Source of the DNA: Ruminococcus sp.
GTDB taxonomy: Bacteria > Bacillota > Clostridia > Oscillospirales > Acutalibacteraceae
Assembly (NCBI GenBank): GCA_017473955.1
Contig: JAFUIK010000004.1
Coordinates: forward strand, 1-64,000
Length of the DNA stretch: 64,000 bases
Reading direction: 5' to 3'
The notes beneath the pieces are model-generated. The model made no database searches and had not been told where the DNA came from. It saw only the letters and a list, made by a program, of their open reading frames with translations. The stretch's first letter is position 1. Every line of letters starts with the position of its first letter. Positions 17,021 to 25,780 of the stretch are shown here, piece after piece. The translations under genes and the position numbers were made by a program.

Positions 17021-17491
17021 TTAATATAAGCCTCGAATTGAGCTTGCCAGAATGCACAGGTTTTCATAAGGGAAGTCGTGACCAAAAGCGATTTCCCCTG
17101 TGAATGAGCCGGGCTTGATAACAATGTCGCCCGCAGTGTCGCCGTTTATAACAAGCTGTACATTTGACAAATCCTGTGTTGAGTTTACTGTATCTGTAGC
17201 TTCCTGTGTTACCTTGATTGCAATATAGCTGTCTTCGTCTGTGGAGCCGTAAACAGCAAAAGTGTCAAAATCATCGCCGTAAATGATGGTTGTGTTGGTT
17301 GATGCATCTATCAGTGCGATGTCGCAATCAACTTCAGCCCACTCGGGTTCAATCACTACAGCTTCTGTAGGAGGCAGAGTGTGAGTTGAGTTGTCAACCT
17401 GTGGGGCCTCTTCTTCTGAGCAACCTGTGATTACCAGGCAGGTTGATAAAACAAGTGTTAAAGCTAGAATAATTGCTGTTATTTTTTTCAT
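17021..17491 (-). CDS. Small lipoprotein of unknown function
   Basis: This 156-residue precursor has an N-terminal signal and lipobox (VITGCS), a Thr/Pro/acidic linker and a roughly 100-residue globular part rich in beta-strand patterns. I recognise no family. It sits between the DUF2079 and EEP genes with gaps of about 9 bases each, so it is almost certainly in the same operon. It may be an accessory surface factor of the envelope cluster. Confidence 0.8.
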   Translation of the reverse strand: MKKITAIILALTLVLSTCLVITGCSEEEAPQVDNSTHTLPPTEAVVIEPEWAEVDCDIALIDASTNTTIIYGDDFDTFAVYGSTDEDSYIAIKVTQEATDTVNSTQDLSNVQLVINGDTAGDIVIKPGSFTGEIAFGHDFPYENLCILASSIRGLY

Positions 17492-17500
17492 AATATCACC

Positions 17501-19306
17501 TTAGTTGTGTTTGTAGACTTCGACAAAGTGTTCTTTGCCAACGAGAGTGTAATCATTTCCCATAACATCTCTCATACTCTGTTCGTGCTCGGCATTTCTT
17601 GTGTCGATTACAAAGTAGTCGGTCTGCTCAATATCTTTATAATAATCAGGAACTGTGTAGATTTCCTTGACAAAGTACAGGTGAGGCATAATGAAGTGCC
17701 CTGCTGTAACACTCTTGTCTTTTGGAATAGTGCTGAGCAGTTCTTCAATAGCTTCAGTCTGTTCGCCGTAGTATTCTTCGTATGATGTGTTGTTTCTGAT
17801 TTTAGGGGACAGTGTGCTTGTAGCCAGTGTCAAGCACATCATAAGCGACATTACTAAAGCGATGCGTCTTGTGTTGCCCTTTAAGTTCATAATTCCTAAA
17901 ATTGCACAGAAGATAATGAGTGCTGCCACACCATAGGTGTACTGATAGTCAATGTTATACTGATACTGCCATGACTGCATTAAGTTGATTGGGATAATAG
18001 GTAAAAGTAAAACGAGTGTTGATACCTGCTTTTGAGCAAAAGGTGTGAACATAAGCGGTAAAAACATCCAGATAATGAACGGGAATTTATCCGCTGTGAA
18101 CATCATTTTGATAAGATAACCTATGTCAAAAAGGATACTTTTGAATACCGAGAAGAAGCCTTCTTCTGAGTTTACAAAGTAGTCTGAAAGTCGCCACATC
18201 ATAACGCCTTCTTCACCTAAAGACGCTACAACCTTTTGTGCGATTAAGAAGTAAATCACAGCGAGTGAGAGCATAAGCGAACCTAAGATGTACTTCTTTC
18301 TTGTGATAAGCACATACAAAGCGATAACTATCAAATAAATTGCCGCATCCTCTTTGACTGAGAGTAACAGAAGCGACATTGCTAGAGTAATTATTGTTTT
18401 TTCGCTAATAATAAAATAGAACAAGAACAAAATAATAGTTGTGAGCAATTTGTTCTCGTGAAAGTCATAGAAGCATCCGTTGAAAAGGCAAGGATAAAAA
18501 GCGTAAATAATCTCAAAAGTTAAAGTGACTTTGCCTGAAAGACCGAGCTTTTTGCAGATGAGATAAACTGCGAATATACCTGCCGCAACGCAAAGAGCTT
18601 GTGCCCAGATAAGGTACAGCGGTGAGCGGAATATCATATATCCGGGTAAGAGAAGATAGAAAACAGGGGAGAAGTGAACACCGAAGTGGCTCATTTCGTA
18701 AGAACGTTCAACAGTAGTTGTTGGTGCACCTGTTGTTGCCATATTCTCAAACATCTGTGCAAAAATACCAAAGTCAAATGTAGCGTTCTGGAAATTCTGA
18801 TATCTAAGGGATGTGTAGTAAGAGAAGAAAACCGTAGTGAATGCAAACAGAGCAATAGCCGCAATCAAACAGGTTTTGTAGCTTATCTTTATTTTGCTGA
18901 GTTCAAGCTTGTCATCTTTAACGCACCATAATGTGACTATAAGGTCAACGATACCGATGCCGATAAGAAAATATACATCCGTTGAATTATTCGCTGAGGC
19001 AAACATAACGCTTAAAAGCATCGTTACACAAAGAAGAGTTCGCGGTATCAGTGAGCTTATTTTTGACAAATAAGTTGCAGCACAAAGTGCGATACCGCCC
19101 ATTAAAGTTACTACCCAGAAAGCAACAAAGCTAATTGAGTTGTAGTAAGCGTTAAGGTCGTAAAAGTTCTTGTTTTGAAGCATCTGTACAATATAGCCCA
19201 GCATAAAAGACGCCACAAAAGCGGCTGTTATACGTTCGCCTGACAGGCTAAAGCGTGATAGCTTTTCGCTAAAGCTTACGGATGTCTTTTTTGTGTTATT
19301 ACCCAT
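17501..19306 (-). CDS. DUF2079 polytopic membrane protein
   Basis: The 601-residue protein has about 12-13 hydrophobic helices and the DUF2079 block (GIFAQMFENMATT, SHFGVHFSPVFYLLLPGY). That family is remotely like GT-C glycosyltransferases, with acidic and His residues in the first outer loop. The C-terminal 90 residues form a soluble outer domain. A longer in-frame start exists at 19357, but AAAGGAGATG before the ATG at 19306 fixes the shorter form. It heads the envelope cluster, and a role in extracytoplasmic sugar transfer is an inference. Confidence 0.85.
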   Translation of the reverse strand: MGNNTKKTSVSFSEKLSRFSLSGERITAAFVASFMLGYIVQMLQNKNFYDLNAYYNSISFVAFWVVTLMGGIALCAATYLSKISSLIPRTLLCVTMLLSVMFASANNSTDVYFLIGIGIVDLIVTLWCVKDDKLELSKIKISYKTCLIAAIALFAFTTVFFSYYTSLRYQNFQNATFDFGIFAQMFENMATTGAPTTTVERSYEMSHFGVHFSPVFYLLLPGYMIFRSPLYLIWAQALCVAAGIFAVYLICKKLGLSGKVTLTFEIIYAFYPCLFNGCFYDFHENKLLTTIILFLFYFIISEKTIITLAMSLLLLSVKEDAAIYLIVIALYVLITRKKYILGSLMLSLAVIYFLIAQKVVASLGEEGVMMWRLSDYFVNSEEGFFSVFKSILFDIGYLIKMMFTADKFPFIIWMFLPLMFTPFAQKQVSTLVLLLPIIPINLMQSWQYQYNIDYQYTYGVAALIIFCAILGIMNLKGNTRRIALVMSLMMCLTLATSTLSPKIRNNTSYEEYYGEQTEAIEELLSTIPKDKSVTAGHFIMPHLYFVKEIYTVPDYYKDIEQTDYFVIDTRNAEHEQSMRDVMGNDYTLVGKEHFVEVYKHN

Positions 19307-19347
19307 CTTGCATCTCCTTTGAAAATACAAATATTTATACATATTAA

Positions 19348-19376
19348 ATAATACCACAAAGCGTTTAGCTTAACAA
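19348..19376 (-). promoter_or_regulatory. Promoter of the envelope cluster
   Basis: On the minus strand TTGTTA (19371-19376) and TATTAT (19348-19353) are spaced by 17 bases, 42 bases upstream of the DUF2079 start. Confidence 0.6.
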
Positions 19377-19451
19377 GTGTAAAATTGATATGTATATTTA
19401 TCTTTTCTTTTACAAAAAGATGTGATAAAATAAGTTTTGGAGCGTGATACA

Positions 19452-19925
19452 ATGATTAGAAGAATTAAAGAGAGTGACAGAGAACTGTACTATAAGTACG
19501 TTGACCTTTTCTATCATTCTGATGTAGTTAATGCACCTGTGCCAAAAATTAACTACGAGCTCACATTTAATGAATTTATGCGTAGTGACGATTACGTTTG
19601 GTGCTATATTTTTGAAGAGGATAGCAAGCCTTGCGGTTTTGCTATGCTGTCGAAAACTTTCTCTCAGGAGGCAGGCGGTATATCTGTCACTGTTGAAGAA
19701 ATTTATATCGAAGAGGAATATCGAAACCGTGGACTTGGAACTCAGTTTTTTGAATATATGAAGGAAAACATTCCTGCTGCTCGTTATCGTATAGAAGTCG
19801 AGGAAGACAACGTAAAAGCAAAGCGGCTTTACGAGCGTATGGGCTTTGAGGTTTTACCTTATGTTCAGATGGTAATTGATAAGCAGAATAAAGAAAACAG
19901 AGAAAAAGAAATTCAAGGTAAGTAA
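19452..19925 (+). CDS. GNAT family N-acetyltransferase
   Basis: This 157-residue protein has the GNAT acetyl-CoA signature EEEYRNRGLGTQFF and the final AKRLYERMGFEVLPY strand-helix. The acceptor is unknown. An in-frame TTG at 19437 exists, but GGAG ends 9 bases before the ATG at 19452, so the shorter form is chosen. Its stop is 1 base before the apbE ATG, so the two are cotranscribed. Confidence 0.88.
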   Translation: MIRRIKESDRELYYKYVDLFYHSDVVNAPVPKINYELTFNEFMRSDDYVWCYIFEEDSKPCGFAMLSKTFSQEAGGISVTVEEIYIEEEYRNRGLGTQFFEYMKENIPAARYRIEVEEDNVKAKRLYERMGFEVLPYVQMVIDKQNKENREKEIQGK

Positions 19926-19926
19926 A

Positions 19927-20991
19927 ATGAAAAAGATACTTTGTGTGGTTTTTTCACTGTTAATTTTTATGCTATCGCTTAGCGGATGCGGTAAGTCTTT
20001 AGACAATGTAACTGATGAAATGTTCGCACTTGATACTATTATTCGTTTTACTGTTTATGGTAGTGACAAAGAGCTGTGTAAAAATACTATTGATGACTGT
20101 AAAGCTGAAATAGTTAGACTTGAAAATCTTTTGAGTGCGAAAAAAGAGAGCTCGGATATTTATAAACTCAATCAAGCCGGTGGCAAGGCAGTTGGAGTTA
20201 GTGACGAAACTCTTACACTTATCAAAAACGCGTGTGAAATTTCTGAAGCTACCGACGGTGCGTTTGATATATCAATCAGACCGCTTATGAGTGTCTGGGG
20301 CTTTGATACAAAAGAATACAAGGTGCCTACCGATGAGGAAATTACCAAAGCGTTAAGTAATGTAGGTTATGAAAATATCATAACAAACGGCAACGAAGTC
20401 ACTATTAAAGACGGAATGGCTGTTGATTTGGGTGCTATCGCTAAAGGGTACATCGGCGATAAGGTAAGAGATATTTTGAACGAGAGTTCTGTTTATTCCG
20501 CTATTGTAGATATGGGCGGTATGATAATAACAAAAGGTGACGGCAAAAGTGAAGATGACCTTTTCTGGAATATCGGTCTACAGTATCCTGATGATAAGGG
20601 TGACTGTTTCTTTACTTTTGACTGTTCTTTTGATGCGATATCTACCTCGGGTGCATATCAGCGTTATTTTGAAAGTGGCAAAGTTAAATATCATCATATC
20701 ATAGATAGGAAAACGGGTAAGCCGTCAAATAGCGATATATCAAGTGTTACTGTTATCGGTGACCTTGGCTTTGAAAGTGACGCTTTATCTACCGCATTTT
20801 TTGTTATGGGTATTGATAAAACTATTGATTACGTTAATACTCACAAAAATGCAACGGGTGACAGATATCAGCTTATTATTATGTCATCAGATATGAAAAC
20901 GCTTTATTTAAGCGAAGAATTTAAAACACGTAATCTCAATTACGAGATACTTGCTCCTTATAATAAGGGTATCGAAATTGTGTATATTTAG
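19927..20991 (+). CDS. apbE: FAD:protein FMN transferase (ApbE), lipoprotein
   Basis: The 354-residue precursor has a lipoprotein signal (SLSGCGKS). The ApbE domain covers the rest: FAD-binding and catalytic segments VDLGAIAKGYIGDKV, DMGGMIITKGDG and AISTSGAYQRYF, and HHIIDRKTGKPSNSDISSVTV. ApbE attaches FMN to Thr residues of exported flavoproteins such as RnfG/NqrC or extracellular reductases, outside the membrane. No flavinylated target is encoded nearby. The start at 19927 is fixed by the signal peptide. Confidence 0.95.
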   Translation: MKKILCVVFSLLIFMLSLSGCGKSLDNVTDEMFALDTIIRFTVYGSDKELCKNTIDDCKAEIVRLENLLSAKKESSDIYKLNQAGGKAVGVSDETLTLIKNACEISEATDGAFDISIRPLMSVWGFDTKEYKVPTDEEITKALSNVGYENIITNGNEVTIKDGMAVDLGAIAKGYIGDKVRDILNESSVYSAIVDMGGMIITKGDGKSEDDLFWNIGLQYPDDKGDCFFTFDCSFDAISTSGAYQRYFESGKVKYHHIIDRKTGKPSNSDISSVTVIGDLGFESDALSTAFFVMGIDKTIDYVNTHKNATGDRYQLIIMSSDMKTLYLSEEFKTRNLNYEILAPYNKGIEIVYI

Positions 20992-21046
20992 TCGTTTTTA
21001 ATACGCGGCTTTTATATAATGAATATTTTTTATAACGAGGTGTACT

Positions 21047-22414
21047 ATGGAGAGAGAAAAACTCGGTTCAAGACTTGGTTTTATCCTGATTTCAGCAGGA
21101 TGTGCCATCGGTCTTGGCAACGTTTACCGTTTCCCGATTATCACGGGTGCATACGGTGGTGCGGCTTTTGTGCTTATGTACATAATCTTTTTGCTGATTT
21201 TGGGCTTACCGGTTATGGTAGCTGAACTTGCAGTAGGCAGAGCCAGCCAGCGTAGTATTGCAACATCTTTTGATGTTCTTGAAAAACCAAAGCAGAAATG
21301 GCATCTTATGAAGTATGCAGGTGTTGCGGGTAACTATCTGCTTATGATGTTCTACTGCACAATTTCCTGCTGGATGTTCGTTTATTTTTATCAGTACCTC
21401 ACAGGTGGTATTACTGGCATCACCGATGCCGCCGCTTTAGGTGAAGTGTTTGGTTCTATCGTTTCCGATACAAAGCTTAACCTGTTTGCAACCTTTGGTG
21501 TTGTTATTATAGGTTTTGGTGTCTGTGCTATTGGTCTTCAAAAAGGTGTTGAGCGTATCACAAAGGTTATGATGGTTGCACTGCTAGCACTGCTTGTGGG
21601 ACTTGCAGTATATGCTTGTACACTTTCAAGTGCCGCAGAAGGCTTGAAATTCTACCTTGTTCCTTCATTCTCCAAAATGGCTGAGGCTGGCGTTGGTACA
21701 GTAATTTCCGCCGCTATGGGTCAAGCTTTCTTTACTTTATCAATCGGTATCGGCTCTGTTGCTATTTTTGGCAGCTATATTGGAAAAGAACGCAGACTTA
21801 TGGGCGAGGCTGTTACAATTATTTCACTTGATACATTTGTAGCATTAATGTCAGGACTTATCGTGTTCCCTGCTTGTTTTACTTATAATAATGGTGTTAC
21901 AGCAGATGCAGGTACAGTTGGTGCAGGCTTCCTGTTCACAACGCTTTCTTCAATCTTCAACCAGATGCCTGGCGGAAGAATTGTAGGTGCACTGTTCTTC
22001 TTGTTTATGATATTTGCGGCTATGTCAACAGTAATCGCAGTTTTTGAGAATATTGTATCATTTTGGCTTGAGCTCACAAAGCTCCCTCGTTGGGCTGTTT
22101 GTCTTATCAACGTTGCTCTTGTGTGTGTTTTGTGCTTACCTACTATTTTGTCAGGTAACGTATGGGCTGACATCAAGGTGTTTGGTCTTAGCTTTATGGA
22201 CCTTGAGGATACTATCGTTTCAAAATGGTTGTTGCCTATTGGTAGCCTTGTTTACGTTGCTTTCTGTACTTCACGCTACGGCTGGGGTGCTAAGAACTTC
22301 TTTGAAGAAGTCAACACAGGTAAGGGTCCAAAGCTTCCTAAGTTTTTCATCCCTTATATGAAGTATGTATTACCACTCATTATTATTGTAATTTTCATTG
22401 TATCTGTAATTTAA
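21047..22414 (+). CDS. Sodium-dependent neurotransmitter:sodium symporter (NSS) family transporter
   Basis: The 455-residue integral membrane protein has about 11-12 helices. The NSS hallmark is at the start: LGFILISAGCAIGLGNVYRF, forming the Na+ and substrate site in TM1. Bacterial homologues (LeuT, TnaT, MhsT) import hydrophobic or aromatic amino acids with Na+. The substrate here is undetermined. SD ACGAGGTG precedes the ATG. A clear terminator follows, and it may share a transcript with the GNAT and apbE genes 55 bases upstream. Confidence 0.93.
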   Translation: MEREKLGSRLGFILISAGCAIGLGNVYRFPIITGAYGGAAFVLMYIIFLLILGLPVMVAELAVGRASQRSIATSFDVLEKPKQKWHLMKYAGVAGNYLLMMFYCTISCWMFVYFYQYLTGGITGITDAAALGEVFGSIVSDTKLNLFATFGVVIIGFGVCAIGLQKGVERITKVMMVALLALLVGLAVYACTLSSAAEGLKFYLVPSFSKMAEAGVGTVISAAMGQAFFTLSIGIGSVAIFGSYIGKERRLMGEAVTIISLDTFVALMSGLIVFPACFTYNNGVTADAGTVGAGFLFTTLSSIFNQMPGGRIVGALFFLFMIFAAMSTVIAVFENIVSFWLELTKLPRWAVCLINVALVCVLCLPTILSGNVWADIKVFGLSFMDLEDTIVSKWLLPIGSLVYVAFCTSRYGWGAKNFFEEVNTGKGPKLPKFFIPYMKYVLPLIIIVIFIVSVI

Positions 22415-22435
22415 TTCTATATTAGAAATAAAAAA

Positions 22436-22473
22436 CCTTTCGTTAGCATAAAAATCAGCTTGTTAACGAAAGG
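22436..22473 (+). terminator. Intrinsic terminator after the NSS transporter
   Basis: A perfect 10-bp stem CCTTTCGTTA/TAACGAAAGG with an 18-base loop lies 21 bases past the stop, preceded by an A run and followed by a T-rich tail. Confidence 0.7.
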
Positions 22474-22539
22474 CTCATTTTATGTTCAAAAATTGTTAAA
22501 CATTTTGTCAAATACTTGTCAAAGCATAGATGTATATTC

Positions 22540-22567
22540 TTGGCATACAAACAAATTGTTGTATAAA
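22540..22567 (+). promoter_or_regulatory. htrA promoter
   Basis: TTGGCA (22540-22545) and TATAAA (22562-22567) are spaced by 16 bases, about 40 bases upstream of the htrA SD. Nearby TTGTCAAA repeats were noted but not assigned. Confidence 0.5.
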
Positions 22568-22614
22568 TACAGTTTTTGGTATATACTTTTAGGGTATATA
22601 GGGAGGTAATATAT

Positions 22615-24174
22615 ATGTCCGATAATTACAATGATTTATTTTCAAACGACGGCTTCGAGGATAATAACACCTCGAACCCATCAGAAGACAGCAAGACTAC
22701 AGACAATGTTGAAAATTTTGATACCGCTGAAAACACCGGTGAGTATCATTACAAGGGCACTGGCGAGAAAGAGAATTTGTATTCAAACTCCTCTTACAAT
22801 CAGCAGTATTATCAGAACCCTTACGGAACACAGCAGAGTAGTGCTCACCAGACAGCCTACAATGGCTCTCAGTATAATTCCTATAATTCACAGTATCAAC
22901 AGCCGTACGGCAGTACTGCTCAGAATAACGTGTACGGCACAGCGTACAATACAGTAAACACAAACCCGTACACCGCTCCGCCTGTTAAACCTAAGAAAGA
23001 GAAAAAAGGTATGAGCAAAGGCTTTGTAGCTATAATGCTTATCGTTTGCGTTTTACTTTCGTCAGGCTTAGGCTTTATCGGTGCGATGGTTTACACCAAT
23101 ATAAAAGTAGCAGATACCGAGATTTCCACAAATGGTGCTATGGTTATCAATAAGGTCGATATCGACGAGCAGACAGCACAGGAGATTACAGATAAGTCAA
23201 CTTCTCAGATTACCGAAGAGGTTGCTGACACGGTGGTTGAGATTACAACTGAGGTTATGTCAACAAACTCTTTCTATGGTCAGTATATCTCTCAGGGTGC
23301 AGGCTCAGGTGTCATTATTTCAAGTGACGGTTACATTGTCACAAACAACCACGTAATTGACGGTGCATCTTCAATCACTGTTACTTTACGAGATAAAACA
23401 TCATACGAGGCTACACTTGTCGGTAAAGACAGCGTTGTTGACGTTGCTTTGCTTAAAATTGAGGCAACAGGCTTGCCTGCAGCTACTTTTGGTGATTCCG
23501 ATAACTTAAAGGTTGGCGATAAGGCTGTTGCTATCGGTAACCCACTCGGTCAGCTCGGCGGTACTGTAACTGATGGTATCATTTCAGCCTTGGACCGTGA
23601 CGTTGTAATCGACGGCGAAACAATGAACCTATTACAGACTGATACAGCTATCAACCCCGGTAACTCAGGCGGCGGTCTTTTTGACGGTCAGGGTGCTTTG
23701 GTTGGTGTTGTAGTTGCTAAATCTTCTGGTGAAGAAATTGAGGGCTTAGGCTTCGCTATCCCGATTAACGATGTTATTGACATTTTAGATGACCTCAAGG
23801 AGTACGGATATGTAAGAGGCAGAGTTTCTATGGGTGTAGAGCTTATCGACCTTACAAACTCAATGTACTCAATGTACTACTATGGTACTGACGAGGCTGG
23901 TTGCTATATCTACTCAGTTGAGTACGACTCAGCTGCTTACAAGGCCGGCTTACAGAAGGGTGACCGTATTGTATCAATCGACGGCAAGAAGATTAACTCA
24001 ACGGCTGATGTTGAATCAGCTCTTGATAATAAAAAGGTCGGCGATGTTATAAAAGCTGAGGTTCAGCGTGGTTCAAAGAGTGCGACAATTGACATTGAGC
24101 TCGGCGAATATATCCCACAGGATGCTATGCAGTCACAGCAGAATCAAGATAACATTAACAATCCGTTTTCATGA
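22615..24174 (+). CDS. htrA: HtrA/DegP-type membrane-anchored serine protease with PDZ domain
   Basis: In this 519-residue S1C protease, residues 1-130 are a cytoplasmic tail very rich in Gln, Asn, Tyr and Ser. One membrane helix (about 140-165) follows, then an extracellular trypsin-like domain and a PDZ domain (about 400-500). The triad is His in VTNNHVID, Asp in VDVALLKI and Ser in NPGNSGGGLF. It degrades or refolds misfolded exported proteins under envelope stress. GGGAGG precedes the ATG at 22615, ruling out the longer in-frame start at 22576. It is monocistronic and ends at a shared terminator. Confidence 0.95.
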   Translation: MSDNYNDLFSNDGFEDNNTSNPSEDSKTTDNVENFDTAENTGEYHYKGTGEKENLYSNSSYNQQYYQNPYGTQQSSAHQTAYNGSQYNSYNSQYQQPYGSTAQNNVYGTAYNTVNTNPYTAPPVKPKKEKKGMSKGFVAIMLIVCVLLSSGLGFIGAMVYTNIKVADTEISTNGAMVINKVDIDEQTAQEITDKSTSQITEEVADTVVEITTEVMSTNSFYGQYISQGAGSGVIISSDGYIVTNNHVIDGASSITVTLRDKTSYEATLVGKDSVVDVALLKIEATGLPAATFGDSDNLKVGDKAVAIGNPLGQLGGTVTDGIISALDRDVVIDGETMNLLQTDTAINPGNSGGGLFDGQGALVGVVVAKSSGEEIEGLGFAIPINDVIDILDDLKEYGYVRGRVSMGVELIDLTNSMYSMYYYGTDEAGCYIYSVEYDSAAYKAGLQKGDRIVSIDGKKINSTADVESALDNKKVGDVIKAEVQRGSKSATIDIELGEYIPQDAMQSQQNQDNINNPFS

Positions 24175-24200
24175 GATAACCTCATAAATAAATAAAACAG

Positions 24201-24226
24201 AAGGGCAGTTCACACGAACTGCCCTT
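24201..24226. terminator. Bidirectional terminator between htrA and murC
   Basis: A perfect 11-bp stem AAGGGCAGTTC/GAACTGCCCTT with a 4-base loop is flanked by A and T runs on both sides, between convergent stop codons. Confidence 0.9.
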
Positions 24227-24242
24227 TTGCTGTTATGTTAAG

Positions 24243-25616
24243 TTATTCTTCTGTTGAAAGTGCTTTTAAAATCATATTAGCACACATATATACGTTACCG
24301 CCACCCATAGTCAAAACAAGGTCGCCCTCTTTTGCGTTCTCACAAATGTATTTTGTGATATCTTCAAACGTATCGATGCACTTGGAGCCTTCAACCTTTG
24401 CACCCAAATCGGTGTTGTAAACGCCGTAGGTGTTTGTTTCTCGAACCGGCAAAATCTCCGAGATAATAGCTTTGTCAGGTATTGAAAGTGCCTTAGCAAA
24501 GTCATCAAGAAGCATCGCTGTACGCGAGAATGTATGTGGCTGGAAAACCGCCCATACTGTATTGAAGCCCATATTCATAGCGGCGTTTAAGGTTGTTGTC
24601 AGCTCTGTAGGATGGTGAGCAAAGTCATCGGCAACGGTTATGCCTTGTGGCTTGCCTAAAATCTCAAAGCGACGGTGAACGCCTGTGAATTTGTGAAGAT
24701 TTTCAGCAATTTCCTTTGGTGTAGCACCAAGGTATGAAGCAGTAGCCGCAGCGGCTAAAGCGTTGTAAATATTGTGAGTACCCGGAACAACAAGTTCGAT
24801 TTCACACAGCTTTTCGCCCTTGCTCATAAAGTCAAAGGTGGAGTACGCACCCTGTGTTTTTAAGTTTTCAGCGTAGTAATCGTTTGTGTTATTAAAGCCA
24901 AACGTAACCTTTGGAAGGTCAACGTCCTTAACAGCGTCAATGGTGTTTTCGTCGTCGCCATTGATAACAAGAGCACCTGTTGTCTGCTTAGCAAATTTGT
25001 TGAAAGAACGCTTGATATGGTCTAAATCCTTGAAGTAGTCAAGGTGGTCAGCATCAACATTTAAAATGATTGAAATGTATGGGTTAAGCTCTAAGAATGT
25101 ATCAACATATTCACAAGCCTCACATACGATGATATCGCTTTGACCAACATATGAGTTACCGCCGATGAAAGGTAACTTACCTCCGATGATAGCTGATGGG
25201 TCAAAACCACTGCCGATAAGTACCTGAGAGAGCATAGCTGTTGTTGATGTCTTACCGTGAGTACCTGATACAGCGATTGAACGATTGTATCTGCGTGTTA
25301 CAATACCGAGCATAATCGAACGCTCTAAGCAAGGAATATTTTTAGCCTTAGCTTCAATAAGCTCAGGGTTATCCTGTTTTACAGCAGCAGTGTATACTAC
25401 TAACTCTTGGTCTGTGATGTTTTCTTTTTTGTGTCCCATAAATACAGGAATACCGTATGATTTAATACGCTCTAAAGTGTCGCTTTCGTTGCAGTCGGAG
25501 CCTGTAAGCGTAAAGCCCTCGCTGTGCAAAATTTCAGCCAGCGGACACATACCCGAACCGCCAATTCCAATGAAATGAATTTTCTTAATATTGTCAAGCA
25601 AGTTATCGTATTTCAT
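24243..25616 (-). CDS. murC: UDP-N-acetylmuramate--L-alanine ligase
   Basis: This 457-residue Mur ligase adds L-Ala to UDP-MurNAc with ATP in the cytoplasm. The N-terminal Rossmann domain carries HFIGIGGSGMCPLAEIL, the central ATPase domain GTHGKTSTTAMLSQ, and the C-terminal domain the DDFAHHPTEL segment typical of MurC. Length and motifs are complete. It is a single minus-strand gene, apart from any mur/fts cluster. Confidence 0.97.
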   Translation of the reverse strand: MKYDNLLDNIKKIHFIGIGGSGMCPLAEILHSEGFTLTGSDCNESDTLERIKSYGIPVFMGHKKENITDQELVVYTAAVKQDNPELIEAKAKNIPCLERSIMLGIVTRRYNRSIAVSGTHGKTSTTAMLSQVLIGSGFDPSAIIGGKLPFIGGNSYVGQSDIIVCEACEYVDTFLELNPYISIILNVDADHLDYFKDLDHIKRSFNKFAKQTTGALVINGDDENTIDAVKDVDLPKVTFGFNNTNDYYAENLKTQGAYSTFDFMSKGEKLCEIELVVPGTHNIYNALAAAATASYLGATPKEIAENLHKFTGVHRRFEILGKPQGITVADDFAHHPTELTTTLNAAMNMGFNTVWAVFQPHTFSRTAMLLDDFAKALSIPDKAIISEILPVRETNTYGVYNTDLGAKVEGSKCIDTFEDITKYICENAKEGDLVLTMGGGNVYMCANMILKALSTEE

Positions 25617-25780
25617 AATCGTTGCCCCTTGTCATTATAAATTACAACAGTATTATAATGTTTTATGTACGAAAAATAAACATCTATTGCAATTTTGTTA
25701 CTACTTTTTTATTATATAGAAAAATAAAGTGACTTGTTACTGTATAATTTTTATGTAAATGCTAAAAAAGGACTGATATT

